Shown here one piece after another: positions 1-7,130 of a DNA stretch of 64,000 bases (within the stretch, counting starts at the first letter, position 1; every line of letters begins with the position of its first letter). This DNA is from Streptococcus ovuberis (GTDB taxonomy: Bacteria > Bacillota > Bacilli > Lactobacillales > Streptococcaceae), in the NCBI RefSeq assembly GCF_012396585.1, contig NZ_JAAXPR010000003.1:62001-126000 (forward strand), given 5' to 3'. The notes beneath the pieces were generated by a model, which saw nothing but the letters and a program-made list of their open reading frames with translations, was not told the DNA's origin and searched no databases. A program made the translations under genes and the position numbers.

Positions 1-123
1 CCTAAATGTCTCTTATCAGTCTATTTAAAATTAGGGTAAGTAGTTGCATAATTAACTTTGAATTTTTTCAAACTTAATTTGCTATACTGTTAATACTAAC
101 AAAAGATATAACAAAACACAATA

Positions 124-172
124 AAAAAATACAAAAAAAATATTTTTTAAAAAAATACAAAAAAGGTATTTT
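124..172. promoter_or_regulatory. Two tandem dyads upstream of the peptide genes
   Basis: Two inverted repeats lie end to end in very AT-rich DNA. The first has arms AAAAAATA (124-131) and TATTTTTT (141-148). The second has arms AAAATAC (152-158) and GTATTTT (166-172). Their centres are about 26 bp apart, and the second ends about 20 bp before a -10 hexamer. This fits a regulator binding site next to a promoter. Low base complexity means the first dyad could be chance; the second, with its G/C positions, is better supported. The protein that binds is unknown. Confidence 0.45.
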
Positions 173-191
173 CAAAATAACTTTTTTCTGA

Positions 192-197
192 TATAAT
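192..197 (+). promoter_or_regulatory. -10 box for the peptide operon
   Basis: A perfect TATAAT lies 31 bases before the first peptide start codon. No good -35 hexamer is found at the right spacing (the sequence there is about TTTTCA), which suggests an activator-dependent promoter. The adjacent dyad at 152-172 is a plausible activator site. Confidence 0.5.
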
Positions 198-228
198 ACA
201 TTCAACCTAAAGAAAGGAGAGAAAATTT

Positions 229-303
229 ATGAATAAAGTTCATGAGCGTATTTTGACAGCACAAGAAAAAGCAGATAGTCGTACAAAAGTTGGAAGTTGC
301 TAG
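229..303 (+). CDS. Short precursor peptide 1, C-terminal Gly-Ser-Cys
   Basis: A 24-codon ORF with a strong Shine-Dalgarno sequence (AAAGGAGAG) just upstream of ATG. The peptide starts MNKVHERILTAQEK and ends in KVGSC; the only Cys is the last residue. It shares 15 of 24 positions with the next small ORF, including the block LTAQEK and the GSC end. Duplication, conserved sequence, clear ribosome sites and the E1-like enzyme and MFS exporter genes that follow suggest a ribosomal precursor for a modified peptide. In known microcin C systems an MccB enzyme acts on the C-terminal residue of a short peptide, normally Asn. Here that residue is Cys, so the chemistry would differ. This role is inferred. 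Confidence 0.7.
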   Translation: MNKVHERILTAQEKADSRTKVGSC

Positions 304-338
304 TATATATCTAGTACAAATAAAGAAAGGAACTAAAA

Positions 339-413
339 ATGAAAAAAATTAATGAACGTGTTTTAACTGCCCAAGAAAAATCAGATACTACTTCTAAATC
401 TGGTAGCTGCTAA
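339..413 (+). CDS. Short precursor peptide 2, C-terminal Gly-Ser-Cys
   Basis: A second 24-codon ORF, 35 bases after the first, with its own ribosome site (AAAGGAA) before ATG. The peptide begins MKKINERVLTAQEK and ends KSGSC. The pattern E-R-(I/V)-L-T-A-Q-E-K-(A/S)-D is shared with peptide 1; positions 17-21 vary most. This is what a leader with a conserved recognition part and a conserved modified end would look like. The ORF ends just before the truncated E1-like gene, so the deletion that removed the E1 N-terminus lies immediately downstream of this stop. Confidence 0.7.
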   Translation: MKKINERVLTAQEKSDTTSKSGSC

Positions 414-455
414 TAACTTGCTTATATTTTTAAAAAGGGTGACAAGGTTAAGATT

Positions 456-950
456 TTGCCAGATAATTTAAAAACATTAGAGAGTGCAGTTATTTCAGCG
501 GATATTGTAATAAATTGTACGGATTATCCTGATATAAATACTACTTCTACATGGATTTCAAATTTATGTATGAAATTAAATAAACCTCATATAATTGGTG
601 GTGGATATTCTGGTCATACTGGAATTATTGGACCAACAATTATTCCTAATCAAACCGTTTGCTGGGAGTGTATAAATAGTTCACATAAAGAATTTTTGTC
701 TAAATCAAGTCAAAATGTAATTATTAACATGCGTAAATCAGCAGGAGCAAACGTAATTTTAAGTAGCTTTGTGGCAAATATACAAGCATGGGAGTGTATA
801 AAAGTCCTAACTAATATTTCTAGCCCAACAGTAATAAATAGAAGAGGATTTTTAGATGTGAATACATTGTCAATTGAGTGGGTAACCAGTAAGGCCAGAG
901 CAAATTGTGATTATTGTAAACATCTTTTTCAAGTTTCAGAAAAGGATTAA
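456..950 (+). pseudogene. E1/ThiF/MccB-like adenylating enzyme, N-terminal half missing
   Basis: The frame is open from 417; a TTG at 456 with AAGG eight bases upstream is the only plausible start. The 164 residues match the C-terminal half of ThiF/MoeB/MccB E1-like enzymes: ADIVINCTD (about 15-23), a GGGYSGHTGIIGP segment (48-60), and two CxxC pairs (C69/C72 and C151/C154) that bind structural zinc in this family. The N-terminal half, with the Gly-rich nucleotide loop and adenylation residues, is absent; only about 40 bases separate it from peptide gene 2. Full-length members are about 250-350 residues. ATP activation should therefore be impossible unless the missing half is elsewhere. It lies 6 bases before the MFS gene, as in mccA-mccB-mccC operons. 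Exact subfamily is uncertain. Confidence 0.75.
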
Positions 951-956
951 GGCAAA

Positions 957-2189
957 ATGAAAAATATACTCTTAAATAAAAATTATCGTATTAGTTTAAT
1001 TGCAGATTTATTGTCAAATTTTGGTGACGTTCTTTATAGTTTAGCATTATTTAATTATGTACTGATGTTACCAGATACTGAATTGGCCATTTCAATAGTA
1101 AGTTTCTCTGAGGTTATACCAACTGCAACATATTTATTTTCGGGATATTATTCTGATAGGACTAAAAATAAGGTGTATGCCATCCTTGGTTCGCAACTGT
1201 TACGAACACTGCTTTATATTCTACTAGGATTTATCATGAGCTTTAGCCCTCATCTTTGGGTTGTTATAATTGCTTCTATCATTAATGTCTTTTCAGATAT
1301 TGCTGGTCAATATGAATCAGGATTATTTATTCCTCTTTCTCTTAAAATGGTGAAAGAATCTGATAGACAGAGTGCAATTGCTGTCAGACAGGGATTATCA
1401 TTCAGTTTCTCTGCATTATATCAACCAATTGGTGCTATTCTGGTAGGTTTTTTTTCTTATAGTTCGTTAGCCTATTTGAATGCGGGGACATTTTTTCTCT
1501 CTTTTATACTTATGTTGACAATCATGCCATACTTAAAACAATTTACTTTTAGAACAACAGCTAAAAATTCTATGGAAGAGAATTTGGTTTTGAAAGAAAT
1601 TTATACTGGAGTGAGGGAATCTATTTCAGAAATTTATAAAATTTCTGAATTAAAATTGGCATTATTTATTGTTCCTATAATCAATGCTCTATTTTCTGTT
1701 GTATCCATTTTGGTAGTACTAATGATAGATAATGATCCTCATTTTATTATGAAGAGCGCTTCTTTTACTATTGCGACTGTTAATACTTCGTATATAATTG
1801 GTAATATTTTAGGTAGCTTTCTTGTGACGTCATTATTCAAAGATACATCTATGCCCCAGATTTTAAAGTTAGGTACAATAGTAATGAGTGGCTTATTTTT
1901 GGGTCTAATGTTACATAATTTTATCTTAGTTATCTGTGCAATGTTTTTAGGTGGTATATTGATAGGAGCAGGAAATCCCAAATATAATCTTTTGATTTAT
2001 AACGCTATATCTGAGGAAAGAATTGCAATGGTAACTGGAAGTTTACTGACCTACTTCCAGTTTAGTATGTTTATTATGAGAATTCTCGTATCATTTCTTG
2101 TCATATTGATTACTGTTCAGCAGATTACTTTTGTGTTATTTGTTATATCATTAATGTTAATTAGTATAACGTTTATAAAAGGAAATTAA
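957..2189 (+). CDS. MFS transporter, probable peptide or drug exporter
   Basis: A 410-residue very hydrophobic protein with about 12 predicted membrane segments. The loop FSGYYSDRTKNK (about residues 60-71) is the major-facilitator motif A between helices 2 and 3. The start ATG follows the truncated E1 gene by 6 bases, so the two are co-transcribed. Microcin C clusters encode an MFS exporter (MccC) directly after the adenylating enzyme, so export and self-immunity for the modified peptide is the natural inference. The ORF is intact. Codon use is AT-rich like its neighbours and unlike the rest of the window, which suggests horizontal origin. A general drug-efflux role cannot be excluded. Confidence 0.8.
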   Translation: MKNILLNKNYRISLIADLLSNFGDVLYSLALFNYVLMLPDTELAISIVSFSEVIPTATYLFSGYYSDRTKNKVYAILGSQLLRTLLYILLGFIMSFSPHLWVVIIASIINVFSDIAGQYESGLFIPLSLKMVKESDRQSAIAVRQGLSFSFSALYQPIGAILVGFFSYSSLAYLNAGTFFLSFILMLTIMPYLKQFTFRTTAKNSMEENLVLKEIYTGVRESISEIYKISELKLALFIVPIINALFSVVSILVVLMIDNDPHFIMKSASFTIATVNTSYIIGNILGSFLVTSLFKDTSMPQILKLGTIVMSGLFLGLMLHNFILVICAMFLGGILIGAGNPKYNLLIYNAISEERIAMVTGSLLTYFQFSMFIMRILVSFLVILITVQQITFVLFVISLMLISITFIKGN

Positions 2190-2231
2190 TGGATAAATTT
2201 ATATAGGCTGGGTAAAAACTAGCTTCGAAAT

Positions 2232-2293
2232 AAAACCACACCGTAATTCTCACTTCTTGATTGTTTTCAAGTGTGAAATTACGGTGTGGTTTT
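2232..2293. terminator. Hairpin inside left end of the IS
   Basis: Two perfect 17-base arms (2232-2248 and 2277-2293) have a 28-base loop and end in a T run. It would stop transcription leaving the MFS gene and transcription leaving the IS. It belongs to the IS end, as it lies inside the terminal repeat. Confidence 0.7.
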
Positions 2294-2299
2294 TGATTT

Positions 2300-3820
2300 T
2301 AAGTTACTATGGAACCCAACCTCAGTTTGAACAGCTGGATGACCTCGAACATGAAGTTGGCACACGCCAAAAACACTCTTCAATCTACCAAAAATGGGTT
2401 CGACATCGTTTTTCCGTTTGGCGTATAGGCGAGAGCCTTTTTCACTATGCAATTTTTCTTTGATGAATTCCTTAAAGTAAGCCCAGGTCGGATTATAATG
2501 AATCTGTTTCTGATAGTCCTTTTCAGTTTTGGTCAGTTGTTCTAGCTCAGGAGTGTCCTGAACCTTATCCGCCTGGTAAATCTTGAAATCTGGCTCAAAT
2601 CCATACTTATCCGTGCGCGAGAGTACTTCTTAAAGGGATAAAAAACGCTATAAGGTTTGATAAATTGGTCTGTTTCCTCAAGGGACGTCTGGTTGTTTTG
2701 GTTATTAGGACTGTTTTTGATAGTTCTTAGCCATCTCCTTTTGGTACAAACAATAAGGAATCAGAGGTTTTCTCTGGCTCATCAAAAACAAAGTTATAGT
2801 TTTCCTTACTCCCATAGACCGCATCTGAGACAATATATTGAAATAAATCTAATGTTTGAATAGATTGAAGAAAGGGCTTGATAGTTCTTGTATTGGTTGA
2901 ATTTGGAAAAATATCATAGGCAAGAACGTATTGACCATTAGAGGTAGTCTAGACATTATAACCAGGTTTCAGCTGGCCATTCTTCATATGATCCTCTTTC
3001 ATTCGTATGAAGGTGGCATCATAATCTGTTTTGGAGAAAGAGTTTCGGTCTTCGAGGATTAATCTAGCTTCTTCATATCGTTGTTTACGAGGAATGACCT
3101 TTTTCCGCAGCTGATTGCGGAGTTTCTTGATGCGACATCTCTTCTGATTATTAGCAGATCCTCCCTTAATAAGTTTTGGTTTCTCAGAAATATCTTTTTC
3201 AACTTCTGCTAAGGCATGTTCGGTATCTTCTAAAAGACGCACTAATCCTTCGCTAGTGTCACATGCTTCTTTTGAAAGAGCTAAATCTACCCCTTCTTGG
3301 ACAAGGTTGTCATAAAGTTTAGCGATTTTACCATTCAATGCTTCTTCGTACTTAGTAACGGCTTTTTTCCAAGTAAAAGAATAGAGATTGGCTTTAGTAC
3401 TATCAATAAAGAGAGCCTCATCTTCAATCAGACCATTTTCGCGCATGAGCAAGGCAAAGTAAATAAAGGCAGTCTTTATCAGATTTTTGGCATGTTTACT
3501 AGAACGATCTTATTGATGGTTTTATAACTAATATAAGTGTCTTGGCTTAGCCATTTCATAGGAATAACTTCGTCATTCATTTGAACTAATTTACGACCTG
3601 AAATGATCTGACGGGCATTGGCGAAAAGAGTCATTTTTAAGAGCATGGTTGGATGGAAGGCTGGTCGGCTAGTGCGAGACTTTTCCTCAAGTAAAACTTG
3701 ATTAGGGATACCGTCCACAAAAAGACTGAAGAGTCTAACCTCATGAGTCATAGGGATATCGTAGGCAAGATTTAGTTCCAAACTTAATTGATCTTTGTTA
3801 TATTTTTTATACATCGTCAT
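2300..3820 (-). pseudogene. IS1182-family transposase remnant
   Basis: Read on the minus strand, the N-terminus starts at 3820 (MTMYKKYNKDQLSLELN) and matches the N-terminal part of IS1182-type DDE transposases. The frame changes near 3460-3480, continues through the segment with ALFIDSTK and KPGYNV, and meets an in-frame TAG at 2949-2951. Beyond the stop the same frame continues with recognisable sequence (NGQYVLAYDIFPN, IVSDAVYGSKENY). A later frameshift precedes the C-terminal MYQKEMAK-like part near 2730. With at least two frame changes and one or more stops it cannot make an active transposase. Confidence 0.8.
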
Positions 3821-3868
3821 GGCTTTCTAGTTGTTTTGTCGTTATTATAATTATAAACCATGGCATAT

Positions 3869-3906
3869 AAAATCGGGCATCTCCAACTGTGGAAATGCCC
3901 GATTTT
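3869..3906. terminator. Hairpin inside right end of the IS
   Basis: Arms AAAATCGGGCAT (3869-3880) and ATGCCCGATTTT (3895-3906) are perfect complements followed by T-rich sequence. The hairpin lies just inside the right terminal repeat and likely insulates the transposase from outside transcription. Confidence 0.65.
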
Positions 3907-3940
3907 ATTTATTGCTTGGAAGCTAGTTTTTGCCCAGCCT

Positions 3941-4409
3941 CTTTCTTTGTAGGATCCATCAAGTTAGAAATTATGTTCTAACACATATTTATAATGAATC
4001 ATGAGAAAATAGAAGATACCATAGTAGGGTGGAAGATTATGTAGTAGAAATGGAGTGAGGGGTGGACAATTAAATGAGTACTTTAAATTAAAGTGGTCTA
4101 TTCTAAGCTTTAATAAAAAAGACAGTAGACTGAACACGTAAAAGAGAATATAGAACTACATAAATTGAACGATTCTATAGAAAGATAAGGAAGTATAACT
4201 AGCTAGAAGATTAGAAACATTTGTGAAAATCCTGAATAATAGTACAGACAATCATAAAAAACTACAAGATTTTACGAAATTTGTTGAGTAAATGAAATAT
4301 ACGCTGTAGTAGTGAAAGTTATCTAGTCTAAAATATCAGGACATGATGGAAACATCATTTTCATAATTTGTATTTTAATAACAATGTATCTATTATTTGC
4401 ATATTTTTT
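3941..4409. other. AT-rich intergenic DNA with an orphan promoter
   Basis: No gene longer than about 16 codons can be supported. The stretch contains a perfect dyad GTTAGAA/TTCTAAC (arms 3963-3969 and 3976-3982) followed 7 bases later by TATAAT (3990-3995), which looks like an operator-promoter with no intact gene downstream. The rest is stop-rich in all frames and probably decayed. Confidence 0.4.
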
Positions 4410-4437
4410 TTGAAGTGGTAAAATAAAATATTATAAT
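4410..4437 (+). promoter_or_regulatory. Promoter of the PlcR/Rgg-like regulator gene
   Basis: TTGAAG (4410-4415), a 16-base spacer and TATAAT (4432-4437) form a good vegetative promoter about 20 bases before the start codon. AAGGAAAA before ATG serves as ribosome site. Confidence 0.6.
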
Positions 4438-4457
4438 GAACTAGGGAAGGAAAATTT

Positions 4458-5330
4458 ATGGGAATATTACTAGCTTCTAGAATAAAAAATAGAAGAAAAG
4501 AATTGAAATTGTCACAGAAAGAATTAGCTGATGGGATATGCAAGCAAGGTCAAATTAGTAGATTAGAGAATGGAGAATATACTCCGGGGTCAGAATTATT
4601 ATATCAGTTAGCTAAAAAACTTAATGTGAGTATGGATTATTTTTTTGATGAACATATTTCAGATGAAAGTGTCGAACTTATTGAGTTTAAAAAAATATCT
4701 AAAAACTTTATCAATCATAGAAATTATGAATCCTTAAAATATATTTATGAACTTGAGAAAGGAAAGTCACATCGTTTATCTCTATCAGATAAAATATATT
4801 TGGAGTGGGTTGGTGCCCTTGTTGATTTCTATTTTTTTCAAAAAAGAGAGGAAGCAATGGAAAATTTGGAGGAAATTTTGAAATCACTTACTAAGATAGA
4901 TATTAACTATCTACAAATTTCAAATACTCTATTTAATTTTTATTATGATACGGAAAACTTAGTTAGATTTGATAGAATTAAGGAAGATTTAAATGAACAG
5001 ATAACGAAACTTAGTTTAGATAAAATAGAGGAATTAGAACTTTCTATAAAATTTAACTATAATCTAAGTAGATACTACTGGCTACAAAAAAATATAGACT
5101 TAGCCATTAAGCAAGTAACTGCTACAATTAGGCTATGTCAAGAGTATCGCACATCATATCTATTAGCAGATTTATTTTTGCTATTAGGAAATTTAAGTCT
5201 AAATTTTTCTGAAAGAAAGACTGTTAAAAGTTACTTTGAGACTGCATATTTTTTATATAAGTATATCGAGGATAATAATGAGATGGCACTTACAGTAGAA
5301 CACTATATCGCAGACAAATTTCAAGATTAA
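4458..5330 (+). CDS. PlcR/Rgg/ComR-type regulator with HTH and TPR-like repeats
   Basis: A 290-residue protein. Residues about 8-62 form an XRE-type helix-turn-helix (SQKELADGICKQGQISRLENG is the recognition region). The rest is all-helical and rich in aromatic and charged residues, as in the TPR domains of PlcR, TprA, ComR and Rgg. These proteins (the RRNPP group) bind short imported peptides and switch nearby peptide or bacteriocin operons. Length fits the family (about 285-300). No cognate pheromone gene was found beside it. The closest plausible target is the peptide operon at 229, now separated by an IS; this link is inferred. Confidence 0.75.
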   Translation: MGILLASRIKNRRKELKLSQKELADGICKQGQISRLENGEYTPGSELLYQLAKKLNVSMDYFFDEHISDESVELIEFKKISKNFINHRNYESLKYIYELEKGKSHRLSLSDKIYLEWVGALVDFYFFQKREEAMENLEEILKSLTKIDINYLQISNTLFNFYYDTENLVRFDRIKEDLNEQITKLSLDKIEELELSIKFNYNLSRYYWLQKNIDLAIKQVTATIRLCQEYRTSYLLADLFLLLGNLSLNFSERKTVKSYFETAYFLYKYIEDNNEMALTVEHYIADKFQD

Positions 5331-5337
5331 ATATTAG

Positions 5338-5796
5338 GACGATGTTTTTAAACATGCTATTATAAAGGATAAAGAAAAACTATCAGCTTCAAAAGTAAAT
5401 CTTGAGGTTAGGCTACGTACAGATTCAGGTATTAAAGAACGTTTAAAATCATTTAGAAAATTGTTGAAATCTAAGCAACTAATTAGCGAGTTTGATCGTG
5501 CCATCTTTGAAAGTTTAGTAGAGAAAGTGATTATTGGAGGTATATCTGATGATGGAGTTATTGATCCAGCAAAGATTACTTTTATTTATAAATCTGGAGA
5601 TGAGACTTCTTTGAATTCTAAAAATTTCAAAGATAAGCGTAAAAATGAGTCGAAAAAATCGGAAAATTCTTCGTCAGAATTGTGTAGTAATGATACAAAC
5701 AATGATGAAAAATTGTCTCCTCAGTCCACGGACACCAAGAACCGAGGCGGTTGTAAAGTTGGTACGCAAATAGCTCCCTCGCTTTTACATTTCTAG
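5338..5796 (+). pseudogene. C-terminal remnant of a large serine recombinase
   Basis: The frame is open from 5338 with no proper start codon. The sequence SEFDRAIFESLVEKVIIGG followed by a KITFIYKSG motif is the typical tail of large serine recombinases of integrative and conjugative elements and transposons. The catalytic N-terminus and most of the DNA-binding part are missing. It immediately follows the regulator gene in the same AT-rich patch and marks the edge of a former mobile element. It should be non-functional. Confidence 0.7.
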
Positions 5797-5876
5797 GCTC
5801 GGGCTGAAATGGTCTCTTCCCAGACCATTTCACTCCCCCATACTGCACGGACCGAGGCGGTTGTGAAGTTGGTACG
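5741..5876. repeat. Direct repeat pair at the recombinase remnant
   Basis: A 26-base sequence beginning ACCGAGGCGGTTGT occurs at 5741-5766 and 5851-5876 with one difference, 110 bases apart. The first copy lies inside the last codons of the recombinase remnant. Between them is a short inverted repeat (GAAATGGTCT/AGACCATTTC, about 5806-5832). The pair could be old attachment-site DNA or a tandem duplication. Confidence 0.5.
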
Positions 5877-6493
5877 TAGGTAATACGTTAGCTCCTTACT
5901 GGTTTGCTTAGCTGAGGTGAATATTGGATAAAAATCGCTTGTTTTACCTACAATAGAGTTAAGTCTTCTCTAATTCGGGGATGTTATTAGATCTTTTAGC
6001 CCTGCTAAATTATATCGGTTGCAAATACCTTTTCAGTTGTTTCAGGAATGATTTCCCCCTAAATGTTACTTTATCCTAGTTTTCTGCTTTGAAAAAGTAG
6101 TTTAACTATCGTATTTCTGAGCTGTCAGTAGTTCCCGATTGACTTGTGGCTCTCTTAATACTTCAAAACAGTTGCAGCAAAAAATAATATTGCAACTGTT
6201 TTATTGTTATTTAGCTAATGGGGAAGTAGACTATTGAGTCGTCATTACTAACGAATGAGCAATTAACTCTCACTCCGCAACTGCATTTGATTTCCTTCAA
6301 TACGATGACCTGTGAGCTCTCCTAGCGTATCGGATTAAACACATGAAACACTGACTTCCTCAACATCTTAAATTAAGTAAACTTATCTAATCCTGCGCCA
6401 TCAATCGTTTGTCTCAGTAACTCTATGAGTCCGGCCACTTAATTGACTTGCTGGTATCTTTCATGATGATTCTGAAAAAGTTAAGCACTCGTC
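5877..6493. other. Intergenic stretch without recognisable genes
   Basis: About 600 bases with no coding frame that can be supported. The only clear structure is the hairpin at 6165-6202. Base composition changes here from the AT-rich left patch to the GC-richer esterase region. Confidence 0.5.
6165..6202. terminator. Hairpin terminator
   Basis: AAAACAGTTGCA (6165-6176) pairs perfectly with TGCAACTGTTTT (6191-6202). A-rich and T-rich flanks allow it to work in either direction. Confidence 0.6.
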
Positions 6494-7027
6494 TCATTTC
6501 AGCATCTGATTGCCGAGTTCTGCCATGTCTTCAGGCGACTGGGGATCCTTCTCACCTAACCAATCACAAATCACCCGTGTGATGCCTGCTGCCACAAAGC
6601 GATTCCGGTAGTAGGTCTGCTGGTCAGGCTCTTCAAAAGCCATAGGCTGGTAGCGGTAGGCTTCTTCCTCCAGTAGCTCTCGTAGCCCTTCTGCCAAGAG
6701 CAACTGATAAAAGCGGAAATCCGCCGCTATAAACTGAAAAAGCCCCAACAGCCCCGCTTGTCTGCTCTCCTGAAACCTAGCGACATTGGTACTAGCTAAT
6801 TGGGCAAAGCGCTCCTTGAGCATGATCCGCAGGACATCTTCTTTGCTACTGTAGTTACGGTAAAAGGAATTTCTTGCCACCCCAGCCCGCTCGACCAATT
6901 CGGTGATGGCAATTTTCTTGAGCGGTTTCTGCTCCAAGAGAAGCAACAGAGCTGTCTCGATGGCTTCCTTGGTCAGCTGGTGGTTTTCTTCATTAGAACG
7001 GCGGAGGTAGTCTAGCGTCTTGGTCAC
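6494..7027 (-). CDS. TetR/AcrR-family regulator 1
   Basis: A 177-residue protein if the GTG at 7027 is the start. AAGGAG lies 10 bases before it, and the family's usual N-terminal length fits better than the longer ORF. Residues about 14-60 are a TetR helix-turn-helix (ITELVERAGVARNSFYRNYSSKEDVL); the rest is a helical ligand domain. It is divergent from the esterase gene at 7131, with a 12-bp perfect dyad over that gene's promoter. The natural inference is that it represses this gene, and perhaps itself, until an unknown small ligand binds. Confidence 0.85.
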   Translation of the reverse strand: MTKTLDYLRRSNEENHQLTKEAIETALLLLLEQKPLKKIAITELVERAGVARNSFYRNYSSKEDVLRIMLKERFAQLASTNVARFQESRQAGLLGLFQFIAADFRFYQLLLAEGLRELLEEEAYRYQPMAFEEPDQQTYYRNRFVAAGITRVICDWLGEKDPQSPEDMAELGNQMLK

Positions 7028-7071
7028 GATGGCACATCTCCTTTGATTTGTCTTGGCCGAAAGGCTTTTTC

Positions 7072-7105
7072 TTGTTATTCTACAATATCGGTGGTACACT
7101 TGTAC
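7072..7105 (+). promoter_or_regulatory. Promoter with TetR-type operator for the first esterase
   Basis: TTGTTA (7072-7077), a 17-base spacer and TACACT (7095-7100) make a promoter for the gene at 7131. The perfect dyad GTACACTTGTAC (7094-7105) covers the -10 box. A palindrome over the core promoter between divergent tetR and target genes is the classic repressor arrangement. Confidence 0.6.
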
Positions 7106-7130
7106 AGTCAAAACCAGAAAGGACGCTCTT

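Larger units (their letters stand above)
2205..3940. mobile_element. Decayed IS1182-family insertion sequence
   Basis: Imperfect terminal inverted repeats of 22 bases bound the element: left 2205-2226 (begins AGGCTGGGTAAAAACTAG) and right 3919-3940 (reverse complement begins AGGCTGGGCAAAAACTAG), with one mismatch. Inside is a minus-strand transposase broken by stops and frameshifts. A hairpin lies just inside each end. No clear target-site duplication is seen. The element sits between the MFS exporter and the PlcR/Rgg-like regulator and may have separated genes that once formed one locus. Confidence 0.75.

Noticed and set aside
2257..2863. Two short plus-strand frames inside the IS
   Set aside because: They are antisense to the transposase remnant, lack ribosome sites and have no coding character.
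3994..4044. 16-codon frame after the orphan promoter
   Set aside because: Its ATG overlaps the -10 box and there is no ribosome site.
4361..4543. Minus-strand frame over the regulator start, considered as pheromone gene
   Set aside because: Antisense to the HTH-coding region, no promoter or ribosome site, no signal-peptide pattern.
5627..5848. Minus-strand frame across the direct repeats
   Set aside because: Random composition, and it is the shadow of the recombinase tail.
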